Shown here piece after piece: positions 24,431 to 31,719 of a DNA stretch of 41,161 nt; the stretch's first letter is position 1; every line of letters begins with the position of its first letter. Position numbers and translations under genes: made by a program. The notes under the pieces were generated by a model, which was given only the letters and a program-made list of their open reading frames with translations, did not search any database and was not told the DNA's origin. Origin of the DNA: Paenibacillus helianthi (lineage in GTDB: Bacteria > Bacillota > Bacilli > Paenibacillales > Paenibacillaceae); the NCBI RefSeq assembly GCF_001909055.1, contig NZ_LVWI01000067.1, forward strand, positions 1-41,161. The letters run 5' to 3'.

Positions 24431-25195
24431 GTGGTGATCAGGGTCATGATTGCGGACGATGAGGAAGTGATTCGCCGCGGGCTTGAGAAAATCACTTCCA
24501 GAATGGATTTGGAAGTTGAGGTTATCGGTTCCTACGGCAATGGGCTGGAGGCCTGGAATCATCTCCGGGATCTTAGCCAGAATGATATAGACCTTCTTAT
24601 TACAGATATTAAGATGCCGAGAATGGATGGCTTCAAGCTGATTGAAGAAGTGAGAGGGCATCTGAAGCAACTCCCCATAGCGGTATTGAGCGGGTTCAGT
24701 GAATTCGAATATGCCCGCCGGGCTATGCGGCACGGAGTACTCGATTATTTGCTTAAGCCCATTGAGAAGGCCCAGTTGTATGATTTGCTAAAAAGTGTGG
24801 AAGAGAACAAAAAGCTTCAGCTTGCAGAGGTAGAGCCGGAAAGTGAAGTGCAACTGGCCCCCGAGGGTGGGGAGCATTATGTGGTTGAACAGACCAAAAG
24901 CATTCTGGAGAAGGAATACGGCCATAACTTTGAACTTGAACGGTTGGCGGAGACGGTGGGTATGAACGCGAGCTATATCAGCCGGTTGTTCAAATACAAG
25001 ACAGGCCAGACGATTACAGATTATCTGATAGGCATTCGCATCGCCAAGGCCAAGGAACTGCTGATCGGTCAGCCGGATTTGAAGAATTACGAAATTGCTG
25101 AACGGGTCGGCTACAGTGATCCGGTATATTTTAATAAGCTGTTCAAGAAAATGTGCGGCATGACGCCGAAGGATTATAAGAGCCGCTGCAGATAG
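24431..25195 (+). CDS. AraC-type (YesN-like) response regulator, orphan
   Basis: 254 residues. Receiver domain with the acidic pair Asp9-Asp10, phospho-acceptor Asp59 in LLITDIKMPRMDG and Lys109 in LLKPIEK. It is followed by a two-helix-turn-helix AraC domain (about 155-254: LERLAETVGMNASYISRLFK and IAERVGYSDPVYFNKLFKKMCGMTPKDY). Shorter than typical YesN regulators (often over 500 residues) because no extra middle domain is present. GTG 24431 or 24434 follows GGAGG; upstream ATG 24401 has no ribosome site. No kinase adjoins; the partner is probably the YesM-type kinase at 13948. Divergent from the GH113 operon and upstream of the importer, it likely activates both. Confidence 0.93.
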   Translation: MVIRVMIADDEEVIRRGLEKITSRMDLEVEVIGSYGNGLEAWNHLRDLSQNDIDLLITDIKMPRMDGFKLIEEVRGHLKQLPIAVLSGFSEFEYARRAMRHGVLDYLLKPIEKAQLYDLLKSVEENKKLQLAEVEPESEVQLAPEGGEHYVVEQTKSILEKEYGHNFELERLAETVGMNASYISRLFKYKTGQTITDYLIGIRIAKAKELLIGQPDLKNYEIAERVGYSDPVYFNKLFKKMCGMTPKDYKSRCR

Positions 25196-25285
25196 TGAGG
25201 AGTGGCCGAGATAATCATGGCAGAGAAAATCTTATATTATAAACTAGCTCCGCAGCAAAGCGGGGCTATTCTGCGTGCACCGAGT

Positions 25286-25322
25286 GAAGGGGGACTCCCT
25301 GCAATGGGGAGACTTCCTTTTT
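25286..25322 (+). terminator. Terminator of the response regulator gene
   Basis: A long stem with several G-U pairs (GAAGGGGGACTCCC against GGGGAGACTTCC) and a TTTTT tail. A smaller hairpin (TAGCTCCGC/GCGGGGCTA) lies at 25247-25268. Confidence 0.7.
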
Positions 25323-25338
25323 CTTCATATAATGATAG

Positions 25339-25374
25339 ATAACAAATTTTATATATAAAAAACAAAAATAACAA
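25339..25374 (+). promoter_or_regulatory. Direct repeat ATAACAAATT upstream of the importer promoter
   Basis: ATAACAAATT occurs at 25339-25348 and 25368-25377, 29 nt apart, roughly 65-100 nt upstream of the predicted start. It is the complement of the TTGTTAT box. Position and orientation would suit an AraC-type activator. Confidence 0.5.
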
Positions 25375-25427
25375 ATTGAAGACCAGAAAAAACAATTGAA
25401 ACCATCGTTTTGGGGTTGGTAACGATT

Positions 25428-25452
25428 TATAATGTGTTTGTAAGCGATAACA
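25428..25452 (+). promoter_or_regulatory. Importer promoter -10 with overlapping TGTAAGC/cre operator
   Basis: A perfect TATAAT at 25428-25433 has no good -35 at 16-18 nt, as expected for an activator-dependent promoter. Immediately downstream, TGTAAGCGATAACA (25439-25452) matches the cre consensus at 13 of 14 positions and shares TGTAAGC with the 18-bp palindrome at 23152, so CcpA or the LacI-family protein could repress here. Confidence 0.6.
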
Positions 25453-25523
25453 TCATCACTTTTCAAACGAAATGGAGAATTAACTGATTTTTCTGGAGTA
25501 TAATCGTTAATCTGTGGTGCTTG

Positions 25524-25541
25524 TTGTTATTGTTTTGTTAT
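25524..25541 (+). promoter_or_regulatory. TTGTTAT direct pair in the importer leader
   Basis: TTGTTAT at 25524-25530 and 25535-25541, 11 nt apart, the same spacing as the first two boxes in the kinase operon leader. Confidence 0.45.
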
Positions 25542-25585
25542 TATTCGGTTCAAGGTTCAAAATGAAGAGAGGGGTCAAAAAAACA

Positions 25586-26959
25586 ATGAAGAAGACCAAA
25601 GCAGTTACTAGTCTGGCAGCACTGACACTGATGGCGGGTTTGTTCGCAGGTTGTTCATCGAACAACAATAACTCAGACAATGCTGCAGCAACCAATGCAG
25701 GCAATACTGGAACAAATACCGAGGCGACAGCAGCGCCTGAAGGTGACGCAGCCAAGGATATCAAAGGGGATATTACGGTCATCACACAAAGAACGGATAT
25801 TGTTGATACCGTATTCAAAGACTATGCAGCCAAATTCAATGAGAAATATCCGAATGTCAAAGTAAACTTCGAAGCGCTGTCCAGCTACGAGGATCAGATT
25901 AAAATCCGCATGAGCACAAATGATTACGGCGATGTTCTGCTGTTGCCTACAAGTGTAGCCATTAAAGATCTGCCGGACTTTTTTGAACCGCTGGGTAAAA
26001 TGTCCGATCTGGAGAAGCAATATACCGGGCTGGAAGAACGCAGTGTAGATGGTATTTCTTACGGGATTCCGATCACGGTTAACTTCTCCGGTGTCATCTA
26101 CAACAAACAAGTATTCAAGGATGCCGGAATTACTGAGATTCCAAGAACTTTTGACCAGTTCTCTGCTGCACTGAAGAGCATCAAGGACAAGACGGACGCG
26201 GTTCCTCTCTACACGAACTATGCTGCCGGCTGGACACTGACACAATGGGAAGCGGATCTGGCTACCGTAGCCGGAAATCGTGATTATGTGAATATCGGCC
26301 AAGTGGCATCGGATGATAACTTCGTTAAAGGACAGCCGCACTATGACTTGTACAAAGTATTGTATGACGCTGCCAAGAATGGCCTGATTGAAGAAGACCC
26401 TACAACTACGGACTGGGAATCTTCCAAGGCTGACCTGGCTAACGGCAAAATCGGTACCATGATGCTGGGATCTTGGGCAATCGGTCAAATCAAAGGCCTG
26501 GCAACTAACCCTGACGATGTAGGCTTCATGCCTTTCCCGACCAACGCCGACAAGGTTCTGGTTCCACTGTCTGACGACTATAACCTGGGTGTAAGCATCC
26601 ACAGTAAAAATAAAGAAGCTGCAAGAGCTTGGGTGGACTGGTTCATCAACGAATCCGGCTATCCTACCACTGAAGGCGGCGGCATGAGCCCGGTTAAAGG
26701 CGCTGAGCTTCCGGAAATCCTGAAACAATTTAATGGCACAGATGTAACGTTTGATACGATTGCCCCTGCAAAAGCCGGTGAAGAGGGCTGGGTTGATGCC
26801 ATCGACAAAGAAGCTGAAATCGGCCTCTGGCAGCCTGACTTCAAGAAAGTGATCATCGAAGCGGCGATTGGCAACAGAAGAGATTCCTATGACGACATTA
26901 TGAAAGACCTGAACGATAAATGGAAAGCTGCAAGAGCCAAAGTAACGGCAGCTAAGTAA
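25586..26959 (+). CDS. Sugar ABC transporter substrate-binding lipoprotein (mannooligosaccharide importer)
   Basis: 457 residues. Lipoprotein signal ending LFAGC (Cys23), then an Asn/Ala/Thr-rich linker, then a family 1 binding-protein fold (ITVITQRTDIVDTVFKDYAAKF, DVLLLPTSVAIKDLPDFFEPL, SGVIYNKQVFKDAGITEIP, WAIGQIKG). It captures the oligosaccharide outside the membrane for the two permeases that follow. Cargo, inferred from the neighbours, is beta-mannooligosaccharide. ATG 25586 is chosen because GAGGGG precedes it and the protein then begins with a standard signal peptide; ATG 25562 is less likely. It is a paralogue of the lipoprotein at 15848. Confidence 0.93.
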   Translation: MKKTKAVTSLAALTLMAGLFAGCSSNNNNSDNAAATNAGNTGTNTEATAAPEGDAAKDIKGDITVITQRTDIVDTVFKDYAAKFNEKYPNVKVNFEALSSYEDQIKIRMSTNDYGDVLLLPTSVAIKDLPDFFEPLGKMSDLEKQYTGLEERSVDGISYGIPITVNFSGVIYNKQVFKDAGITEIPRTFDQFSAALKSIKDKTDAVPLYTNYAAGWTLTQWEADLATVAGNRDYVNIGQVASDDNFVKGQPHYDLYKVLYDAAKNGLIEEDPTTTDWESSKADLANGKIGTMMLGSWAIGQIKGLATNPDDVGFMPFPTNADKVLVPLSDDYNLGVSIHSKNKEAARAWVDWFINESGYPTTEGGGMSPVKGAELPEILKQFNGTDVTFDTIAPAKAGEEGWVDAIDKEAEIGLWQPDFKKVIIEAAIGNRRDSYDDIMKDLNDKWKAARAKVTAAK

Positions 26960-26978
26960 ATTTTGATTAAACGCAGGA

Positions 26979-27035
26979 GTGAAGACAGATTGAAGAGAAC
27001 GGGGGGATGCCGGCAGCGGCGTTTTCCCCTTCACT
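26979..27035 (+). other. Intercistronic hairpin between binding protein and permease
   Basis: AGTGAAG pairs with CTTCACT around an inner GCCG/CGGC and GGGG/CCCC structure, followed by TTTTG. Such structures between binding-protein and permease genes often stabilise the upstream mRNA and lower downstream expression. Confidence 0.5.
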
Positions 27036-27094
27036 TTTGCGGTGTGGAGAAGGATTTGGAGTGCTAAGCAGTCTTCTTAGGAGGTGTGGAGAGA

Positions 27095-27967
27095 TTGTCC
27101 AACTTAAGTTATAAAAATCAGCGGATATTGATCATTGTTTTATTCTCATTAGTTCCCGTAGTTCTGTTGCTGACGTTCTCATATTTGCCTGTATTCAAAA
27201 TGTTCCAGTACAGTTTCACAAGCTGGAATGGTCTAAGCAAAAACATGGAGTATATCGGCTTTGACAACTACAAGACCATTTTCACCAAACCGGAGTATTT
27301 CGCCGTATTCAAGGTGAGCTTGTATTATTTCTTCGCCACCTTCGTCCAAATGGGGCTGGCGCTGTATTTTGCCACGATCTTAAGCTTTAATGTCCGTATG
27401 AAGAACTGGTTCAAAGGAATTCTGTTCTTTCCGACACTCTTGAACGGTGTGGCCATCGGATTTATTTTCCTGTTTTTCTTCAAGCCGGAAGGCACCCTGA
27501 ACACCATCCTTGATCTCGTCGGACTTGGAGCCTGGCAGCAGAAGTGGCTGCTTAACCCCCATCTGATCAATATCTCCCTCGCCTTTGCATCGGTATGGAG
27601 ATACATGGGAATGAACTTTATCATCTTCCTTGGAGCGATATCCTCCATCGGCAGTGATATTTACGAAGCCTCTGAAATTGACGGAGCCAACCGCTGGCAC
27701 CAGTTCAGACACATTATTATTCCGAGCATCAAACGGATTCTGCAGCTCAATCTGATCCTCGCGGTAAGCGGAGCGATCGGTGTATTCGAAATTCCGTATG
27801 TCATGACCGGTGGTTCCAATGGCAGCGGTACATTTGTCATCCAGACCGTCGATGTGGCCTTCAAATACAGCAAGCTGGGTCTTGCTTCGGCAATGGCCGT
27901 AGTGCTCCTGGGTATTGTTGTTCTTGTCACCATTCTGCAGCGTGTTCTGATTAAGGAGGAGAAGTAA
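27095..27967 (+). CDS. Sugar ABC transporter permease, MalF/UgpA type
   Basis: 290 residues with six hydrophobic segments. The cytoplasmic coupling loop shows the EAA motif (EASEIDGANRWHQFRHIIIP, about residues 190-209), which contacts the ATPase. With the next gene it forms the membrane channel of the oligosaccharide importer. TTG 27095 is chosen: AGGAGGTG lies 8 nt upstream, whereas GTG 27086 lies within the ribosome site. No ATPase gene is present in the locus; Bacillota of this type commonly share one MsmX/MsmK-like ATPase among several importers. Confidence 0.93.
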   Translation: MSNLSYKNQRILIIVLFSLVPVVLLLTFSYLPVFKMFQYSFTSWNGLSKNMEYIGFDNYKTIFTKPEYFAVFKVSLYYFFATFVQMGLALYFATILSFNVRMKNWFKGILFFPTLLNGVAIGFIFLFFFKPEGTLNTILDLVGLGAWQQKWLLNPHLINISLAFASVWRYMGMNFIIFLGAISSIGSDIYEASEIDGANRWHQFRHIIIPSIKRILQLNLILAVSGAIGVFEIPYVMTGGSNGSGTFVIQTVDVAFKYSKLGLASAMAVVLLGIVVLVTILQRVLIKEEK

Positions 27968-27972
27968 GAACT

Positions 27973-28806
27973 ATGCATACTTTAAAATACAACGTAGCCT
28001 CTTTCTTCAAATACCTCAGTTTGATTTTGGGAGCGCTGATGGCCCTTATTCCGATCGCTGTCGTCTTTTTCGCTTCATTAAAAACGAATGAAGAGTATGC
28101 GACAACGGGTCCGCTTACCCTGCCGGAGAACTGGCTGAATTTCGCTAACTATACCAAAGCTTTTGTGGACGGGAATATGCTCCTGGGCTTCTTGAACACT
28201 CTTATTATTGTAGTCATTTCTATTGCCGGTGCTACACTTACCGGATCGATGATGGCATACATTCTGGCACGTTTCCGGTTCAGGGGCAGCAAGCTACTGA
28301 TGGGCGCTTTTCTGCTCGCGACGCTGATTCCCGGAGTTACGACACAAGTAGCCACCTTCCAGATCATCAACTCGCTGGAATTGTTCAACACCCGCTGGGC
28401 ACCGATTCTGATGTACCTGGGTACGGATATTATCGCCGTCTATATATTCATGCAGTTCCTGGACTCTATATCCGAATCGCTTGATGAATCGGCAATGCTG
28501 GATGGAGCTTCATACTGGACGATTTACTGGAGAATTATCCTTCCGCTCCTGAGTCCGGCCATTGTAACGGTAATTATTGTGAAGGGCGTAAACATCTACA
28601 ACGACTTCTACACCCCTTTCCTGTATATGCCAAAAAGCAGCCTGCAGGTGGTCTCCACCGCGCTGTTTAAATTTAAAGGTCCGTATGGTTCACAGTGGGA
28701 GGTTATCTGCGCCGCTATTATGATCGCCATTATCCCTACACTGATAGCCTTCATAGCTTTGCAGAAGTATATTTACAACGGTTTTGCCCAAGGGTCGGTA
28801 AAATAA
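27973..28806 (+). CDS. Sugar ABC transporter permease, MalG/UgpE type
   Basis: 277 residues, six predicted membrane segments. The EAA coupling motif is DESAMLDGASYWTIYWRIILP (second half of the protein). Start ATG lies 5 bp after the previous stop, with AAGGAGGAG inside the end of the preceding gene, so the permeases are coupled. Second half of the membrane channel of the mannooligosaccharide importer. Confidence 0.94.
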   Translation: MHTLKYNVASFFKYLSLILGALMALIPIAVVFFASLKTNEEYATTGPLTLPENWLNFANYTKAFVDGNMLLGFLNTLIIVVISIAGATLTGSMMAYILARFRFRGSKLLMGAFLLATLIPGVTTQVATFQIINSLELFNTRWAPILMYLGTDIIAVYIFMQFLDSISESLDESAMLDGASYWTIYWRIILPLLSPAIVTVIIVKGVNIYNDFYTPFLYMPKSSLQVVSTALFKFKGPYGSQWEVICAAIMIAIIPTLIAFIALQKYIYNGFAQGSVK

Positions 28807-28830
28807 AATCGGTTCTTCATTTAAAATAAT

Positions 28831-28845
28831 CGCAGCACTGCTGCG
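28831..28845 (+). other. 15-bp intercistronic palindrome
   Basis: CGCAGCA, C, TGCTGCG: a perfect hairpin just before the GGAGGG ribosome site of the GH130_2 gene. No T-run follows, so it is not a terminator; it may affect mRNA processing or translation. Confidence 0.45.
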
Positions 28846-28866
28846 CTCACGGAGGGAATTTTACTT

Positions 28867-29892
28867 ATGAAAGAAGTTAAGTTGATAGCAAGTCAGAATA
28901 TTCCGAATATACCTTGGCAGGACAGACCGGCAGGCAATGATAGTCCGGTATGGAGACACAGTGATAACCCGGTGATCAAACGCAACCCGGCTAAAGGCGT
29001 GGCACGTATTTTCAACAGTGCGGTTATTGCCTATGACGGCAGCTTTCTGGGGGTATTCCGTGTAGAGGATAACACTACCCGTCCTCATCTGCGCATGGGC
29101 CACAGTGCAGACGGCCTGGACTGGAAAATTGACGATGCACCGATTCAGTTTATAGATGAAGCAGGCAATCCGTACATGCCTCGTTATGCATACGACCCGC
29201 GTCTGGTCAAAGTCGAAGATACCTATTACATCATCTGGTGTACGGATTTCTACGGTGCCGCGATCGGTGTTGCCAAAACCCAGGATTTCAAAACCTTCAT
29301 CAGCCTGGAAAATCCGTTCCTGCCGTTCAACCGCAATGGCGTGCTGTTCCCAAGAAAAATAAACGGCAACTTCGTGATGCTGTCCCGTCCGAGCGACAGC
29401 GGCCATACGCCTTTTGGCGATGTGTTCCTGAGCGAAAGCCCTGACTTTGTATACTGGGGCAAACACCGTCATGTCATGACCAAAGGCGGTCAAGGCTGGT
29501 GGCAGAGTACCAAAATCGGCGGCGGCCCTGCCCCTATCGAGACCACCGAAGGCTGGTTGATGTTCTATCACGGCGTTACCGGAACCTGCAACGGCCTCGT
29601 ATACAGCATGGGTGCTGTCATCCTGGACAAGGATGAGCCATCCAAGGTCAAATACCGCTCCAAGAACTTCGTGCTGACACCGGAGGAATGGTACGAAGAA
29701 AGAGGCTTCGTGAACAACGTGCTCTTCCCTTGCGCTACCCTGAATGATGCTGAAACCGGCCGGATCGCCATCTATTATGGCGCAGCAGACACCTATGTTG
29801 GCGTTGCTTACACCACTGTTGAAGAAATCGTCAACTACGTAATCGAAACCCATGAGGAAGTCGGCGACGACGCCGGTTTGGGCAAGATCTAA
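28867..29892 (+). CDS. GH130_2 beta-1,4-mannooligosaccharide phosphorylase
   Basis: 341 residues, cytoplasmic. Removes the non-reducing mannose of beta-1,4-mannooligosaccharides with phosphate, giving mannose 1-phosphate. The sequence follows the Thermotoga TM1225 / Ruminococcus RaMP2 pattern: IPNIPWQDRP, RIFNSAVIAYDGSF, YAYDPRLVKVEDTYYI with general acid Asp110, FNRNGVLFPRKINGNFVML, RPSDSGHTPFGD, GPAPIETTEGWLMFYHGV, YYGAADTYVGVAY. A related subfamily-2 activity is phosphorolysis of mannosyl-N-acetylglucosamine, but the mannanase, epimerase and GH130_1 next door favour mannan. Start ATG follows GGAGGG. Last gene of the importer operon. Confidence 0.92.
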   Translation: MKEVKLIASQNIPNIPWQDRPAGNDSPVWRHSDNPVIKRNPAKGVARIFNSAVIAYDGSFLGVFRVEDNTTRPHLRMGHSADGLDWKIDDAPIQFIDEAGNPYMPRYAYDPRLVKVEDTYYIIWCTDFYGAAIGVAKTQDFKTFISLENPFLPFNRNGVLFPRKINGNFVMLSRPSDSGHTPFGDVFLSESPDFVYWGKHRHVMTKGGQGWWQSTKIGGGPAPIETTEGWLMFYHGVTGTCNGLVYSMGAVILDKDEPSKVKYRSKNFVLTPEEWYEERGFVNNVLFPCATLNDAETGRIAIYYGAADTYVGVAYTTVEEIVNYVIETHEEVGDDAGLGKI

Positions 29893-29980
29893 ATTGTCAG
29901 TTGCAGTTGAAGCAGATGAATCTATAAATGTCTGCGAAGCGGTATTAAGGAATCTATGAGGTAGTTGAATCTGTGAGATG

Positions 29981-30112
29981 CAGGGCGTGAAGAACCCTGT
30001 GTACTTGATTGCGGTGATGGGACATTCTATTGCAGAATGTGCAGTAGTTACCGGGTTTTGCCCTTACCTTTGCAGCGAGTGGCGGCCATCTCTGTGGCCG
30101 CCACGTTGCTGC
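29981..30112 (+). other. Structured intergenic region after GH130_2
   Basis: Three local hairpins in a row: CAGGG/CCCTG (29981-29999), ACATTCT/AGAATGT (30022-30040), and a strong GTGGCGGCCA/TGGCCGCCAC stem (30079-30104) extended by GCAGC/GCTGC. A true terminator follows at 30122. No protein is likely on either strand. It could be a structured 3 prime UTR, a small RNA, or simply stacked processing signals. Confidence 0.45.
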
Positions 30113-30121
30113 ATCAACCCC

Positions 30122-30145
30122 AAACCCATTGCTTAATGGGTTTTT
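30122..30145 (+). terminator. Terminator of the importer-GH130_2 operon
   Basis: AAACCCATT / AATGGGTTT with a 4-nt loop and a T-run. Confidence 0.85.
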
Positions 30146-30152
30146 CATTTTG

Positions 30153-30222
30153 TTTTTGATCTAAGGTTTTTGATCTTAAAGGTTTTGATCTTAATGGTTA
30201 AATCCGACTTATTGGATTTAAC
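30153..30222 (+). repeat. Short tandem repeat plus hairpin
   Basis: Three imperfect 14-16 nt units of TTTTGATCTTAAAGG type (GATCT at about 30158, 30172 and 30187) followed by GTTAAATCC/GGATTTAAC (about 30197-30222). Function unknown; it lies between the operon terminator and palindrome A3. Confidence 0.5.
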
Positions 30223-30250
30223 TTGTTCTTGCAAACCCCTGTTGGTGGAT

Positions 30251-30443
30251 GGGGAGTGGGGAGTAACGGAGGGGAATGTTGAGTGGAGAAGCGGAGCGTT
30301 CGCCTGAAAGCTTTCCGAAGGAAAGCTCGCTTCGAAAGCATATGCAGTTCCCGGATTTCTACCGCCTGGCGGTACAAATCAGGAAATCCGGGAACAACAG
30401 CGATCGGAACCAACATTCCCCGCAGTTACGCCGTACACTCCCC
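30251..30443 (+). repeat. Dispersed nested palindrome, copy A3 (long form)
   Basis: About 193 bp. Outer arms end GGGGAATGTTG / CAACATTCCCC (perfect) and carry AGTAACGG / GCAGTTACG as in A2. Inside are a GCTTTCC-GAA-GGAAAGC hairpin (30309-30325) and a CCCGGATTTC ... GAAATCCGGG hairpin whose loop, TACCGCCTGGCGGTA, is itself a palindrome. Confidence 0.75.
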
Positions 30444-30503
30444 ATGCCTGCAACCAACGCATTTTGCCAACACAATTCAATCCAACCCTAAGGAGGATTT
30501 CTT

Positions 30504-31463
30504 ATGTCCGAAAGATCCCTGCCCCAACTAAAAGCCTACCAAGGCTCCAGCCCGAAGCCTGCCGATTTCGACTCCTTCTGGGAACGTGCCCTGGCTGATC
30601 TCGATACTCAGACGATGGATTACGAACTGGTACCTGCGGAGTTTACCAGCGAGCTGGCGGAATGCTTCCATCTGTATTTTACCGGAGTAGGCGGTGCCAA
30701 AGTGCATTGCAAATACGTGAGACCGAAGAAATCGGAACAAGTGAAAGGACCAGGCGTGGTTATGTTCCACGGCTATTCTTGCGATAGTGGCGATTGGATG
30801 GAAAAGGTTACCTACGCCGCACACGGCATCAGTGTACTTGCTATGGATTGCCGCGGACAAGGCGGTTTGTCCGAGGACAACCTTACGGTCCTGGGCACAA
30901 CCATACGCGGCCATATCATCCGTGGAATCGATGATCCGAGTCCGGACAAGCTGTACTACCGGAACGTGTTCCTGGATACCGTCCAGACGGCACGGATTCT
31001 AATGAATATGTCCGAAGTGGACCCGGCACGGGTTGGCGCATTCGGCCTGTCCCAAGGCGGCGGGCTTACCGTAGCCTGTGCTGCCCTTGAACCACGGATT
31101 AAGCTGGCCGTTCCGGTCTATCCGTTCCTTTCCGATTATAAACGGGCATGGGAGCTGGATATTGCCACTTCCGCCTATGAAGAGATTAACTATTATTTCC
31201 GCTTTTTTGATCCGCATCATGAACGGGAAGAAGAGATTTTCAACCGGCTCGGGTACATCGACATTCAGAATCTGGCAGGCCGAATCCAGGCCAAGGTGTT
31301 ATGGGTAACCGGACTTGTGGATAGAATCTGTCCACCTTCGACACAATTCGCAGCATACAATAAAATCGCAGCAACAAAAGACCTGATGGTATATCATGAA
31401 TACGGTCATGAGTATCTTCCATATCTTTCCGATCGGACGCTGCAGACCTTCATGACCTTGTAA
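30504..31463 (+). CDS. CE7 acetyl esterase (cephalosporin-C deacetylase / acetyl xylan esterase family)
   Basis: 319 residues, the normal length for CE7, no signal peptide. Removes O-acetyl groups from imported oligosaccharides. Alpha/beta-hydrolase triad Ser183 (GLSQGGG), Asp273 (GLVDRICPPST) and His302 (EYGHEYLP); the CE7 RGQGG motif lies at 117-121. Residue spacing equals that of the Bacillus enzymes. ATG 30504 follows AAGGAGGA. It sits just outside the importer operon, after a terminator and palindrome A3, but its activity fits acetylated (gluco)mannan breakdown. Its own promoter was not identified with confidence. Confidence 0.92.
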   Translation: MSERSLPQLKAYQGSSPKPADFDSFWERALADLDTQTMDYELVPAEFTSELAECFHLYFTGVGGAKVHCKYVRPKKSEQVKGPGVVMFHGYSCDSGDWMEKVTYAAHGISVLAMDCRGQGGLSEDNLTVLGTTIRGHIIRGIDDPSPDKLYYRNVFLDTVQTARILMNMSEVDPARVGAFGLSQGGGLTVACAALEPRIKLAVPVYPFLSDYKRAWELDIATSAYEEINYYFRFFDPHHEREEEIFNRLGYIDIQNLAGRIQAKVLWVTGLVDRICPPSTQFAAYNKIAATKDLMVYHEYGHEYLPYLSDRTLQTFMTL

Positions 31464-31492
31464 CGGGAAGCCGTGCAAGATTATCGTAGATC

Positions 31493-31657
31493 TGGCGCGG
31501 CAAGGGATTCACAGTGGTGGCCGATGAAATCCGCCAGCTGTCTGAACAGTCCAAGCGCTCCATTGCCATGGTAGCTGAAATTACCAATAAAATCGTGTCG
31601 GATATGAATGAGACGGTAGCTGCACTATCGGATGAAAGAAAGACTCTCGAAGTTTAA
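31493..31657 (+). pseudogene. Remnant of a methyl-accepting chemotaxis protein
   Basis: An open stretch encodes RGKGFTVVADEIRQLSEQSK, then RSIAMVAEITNKIVSDMNET and VAALSDERKTLEV before TAA at 31655-31657. This aligns with the signalling domain of the intact receptor at 11450 (GRGFMVVADEVRQLADQSKQ, then ITEMNETVAVLSE). There is no start, no sensor domain and no C-terminal half; similarity stops soon after VAALSD. It is a short degenerate fragment, probably left by recombination or deletion. Confidence 0.85.
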
Positions 31658-31719
31658 TGTATAGGCAAGGTACAAAGGCTGTGGGCTGATGCCTATATCT
31701 GAACATTTCAAGGAAAATT

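Noticed and set aside
25673..27034. A 453-codon open frame antisense to the importer binding protein
   Set aside because: It covers a clear lipoprotein gene on the other strand, crosses its end, and shows no recognisable domain; shadow of codon bias.
28861..29853. A 330-codon open frame antisense to GH130_2
   Set aside because: GH130_2 is unmistakable on the plus strand; the antisense frame has no start signal and no family features.
30276..30531. Small open frames inside palindrome A3
   Set aside because: They run through the inverted repeat and into the CE7 ribosome site; no start signals.
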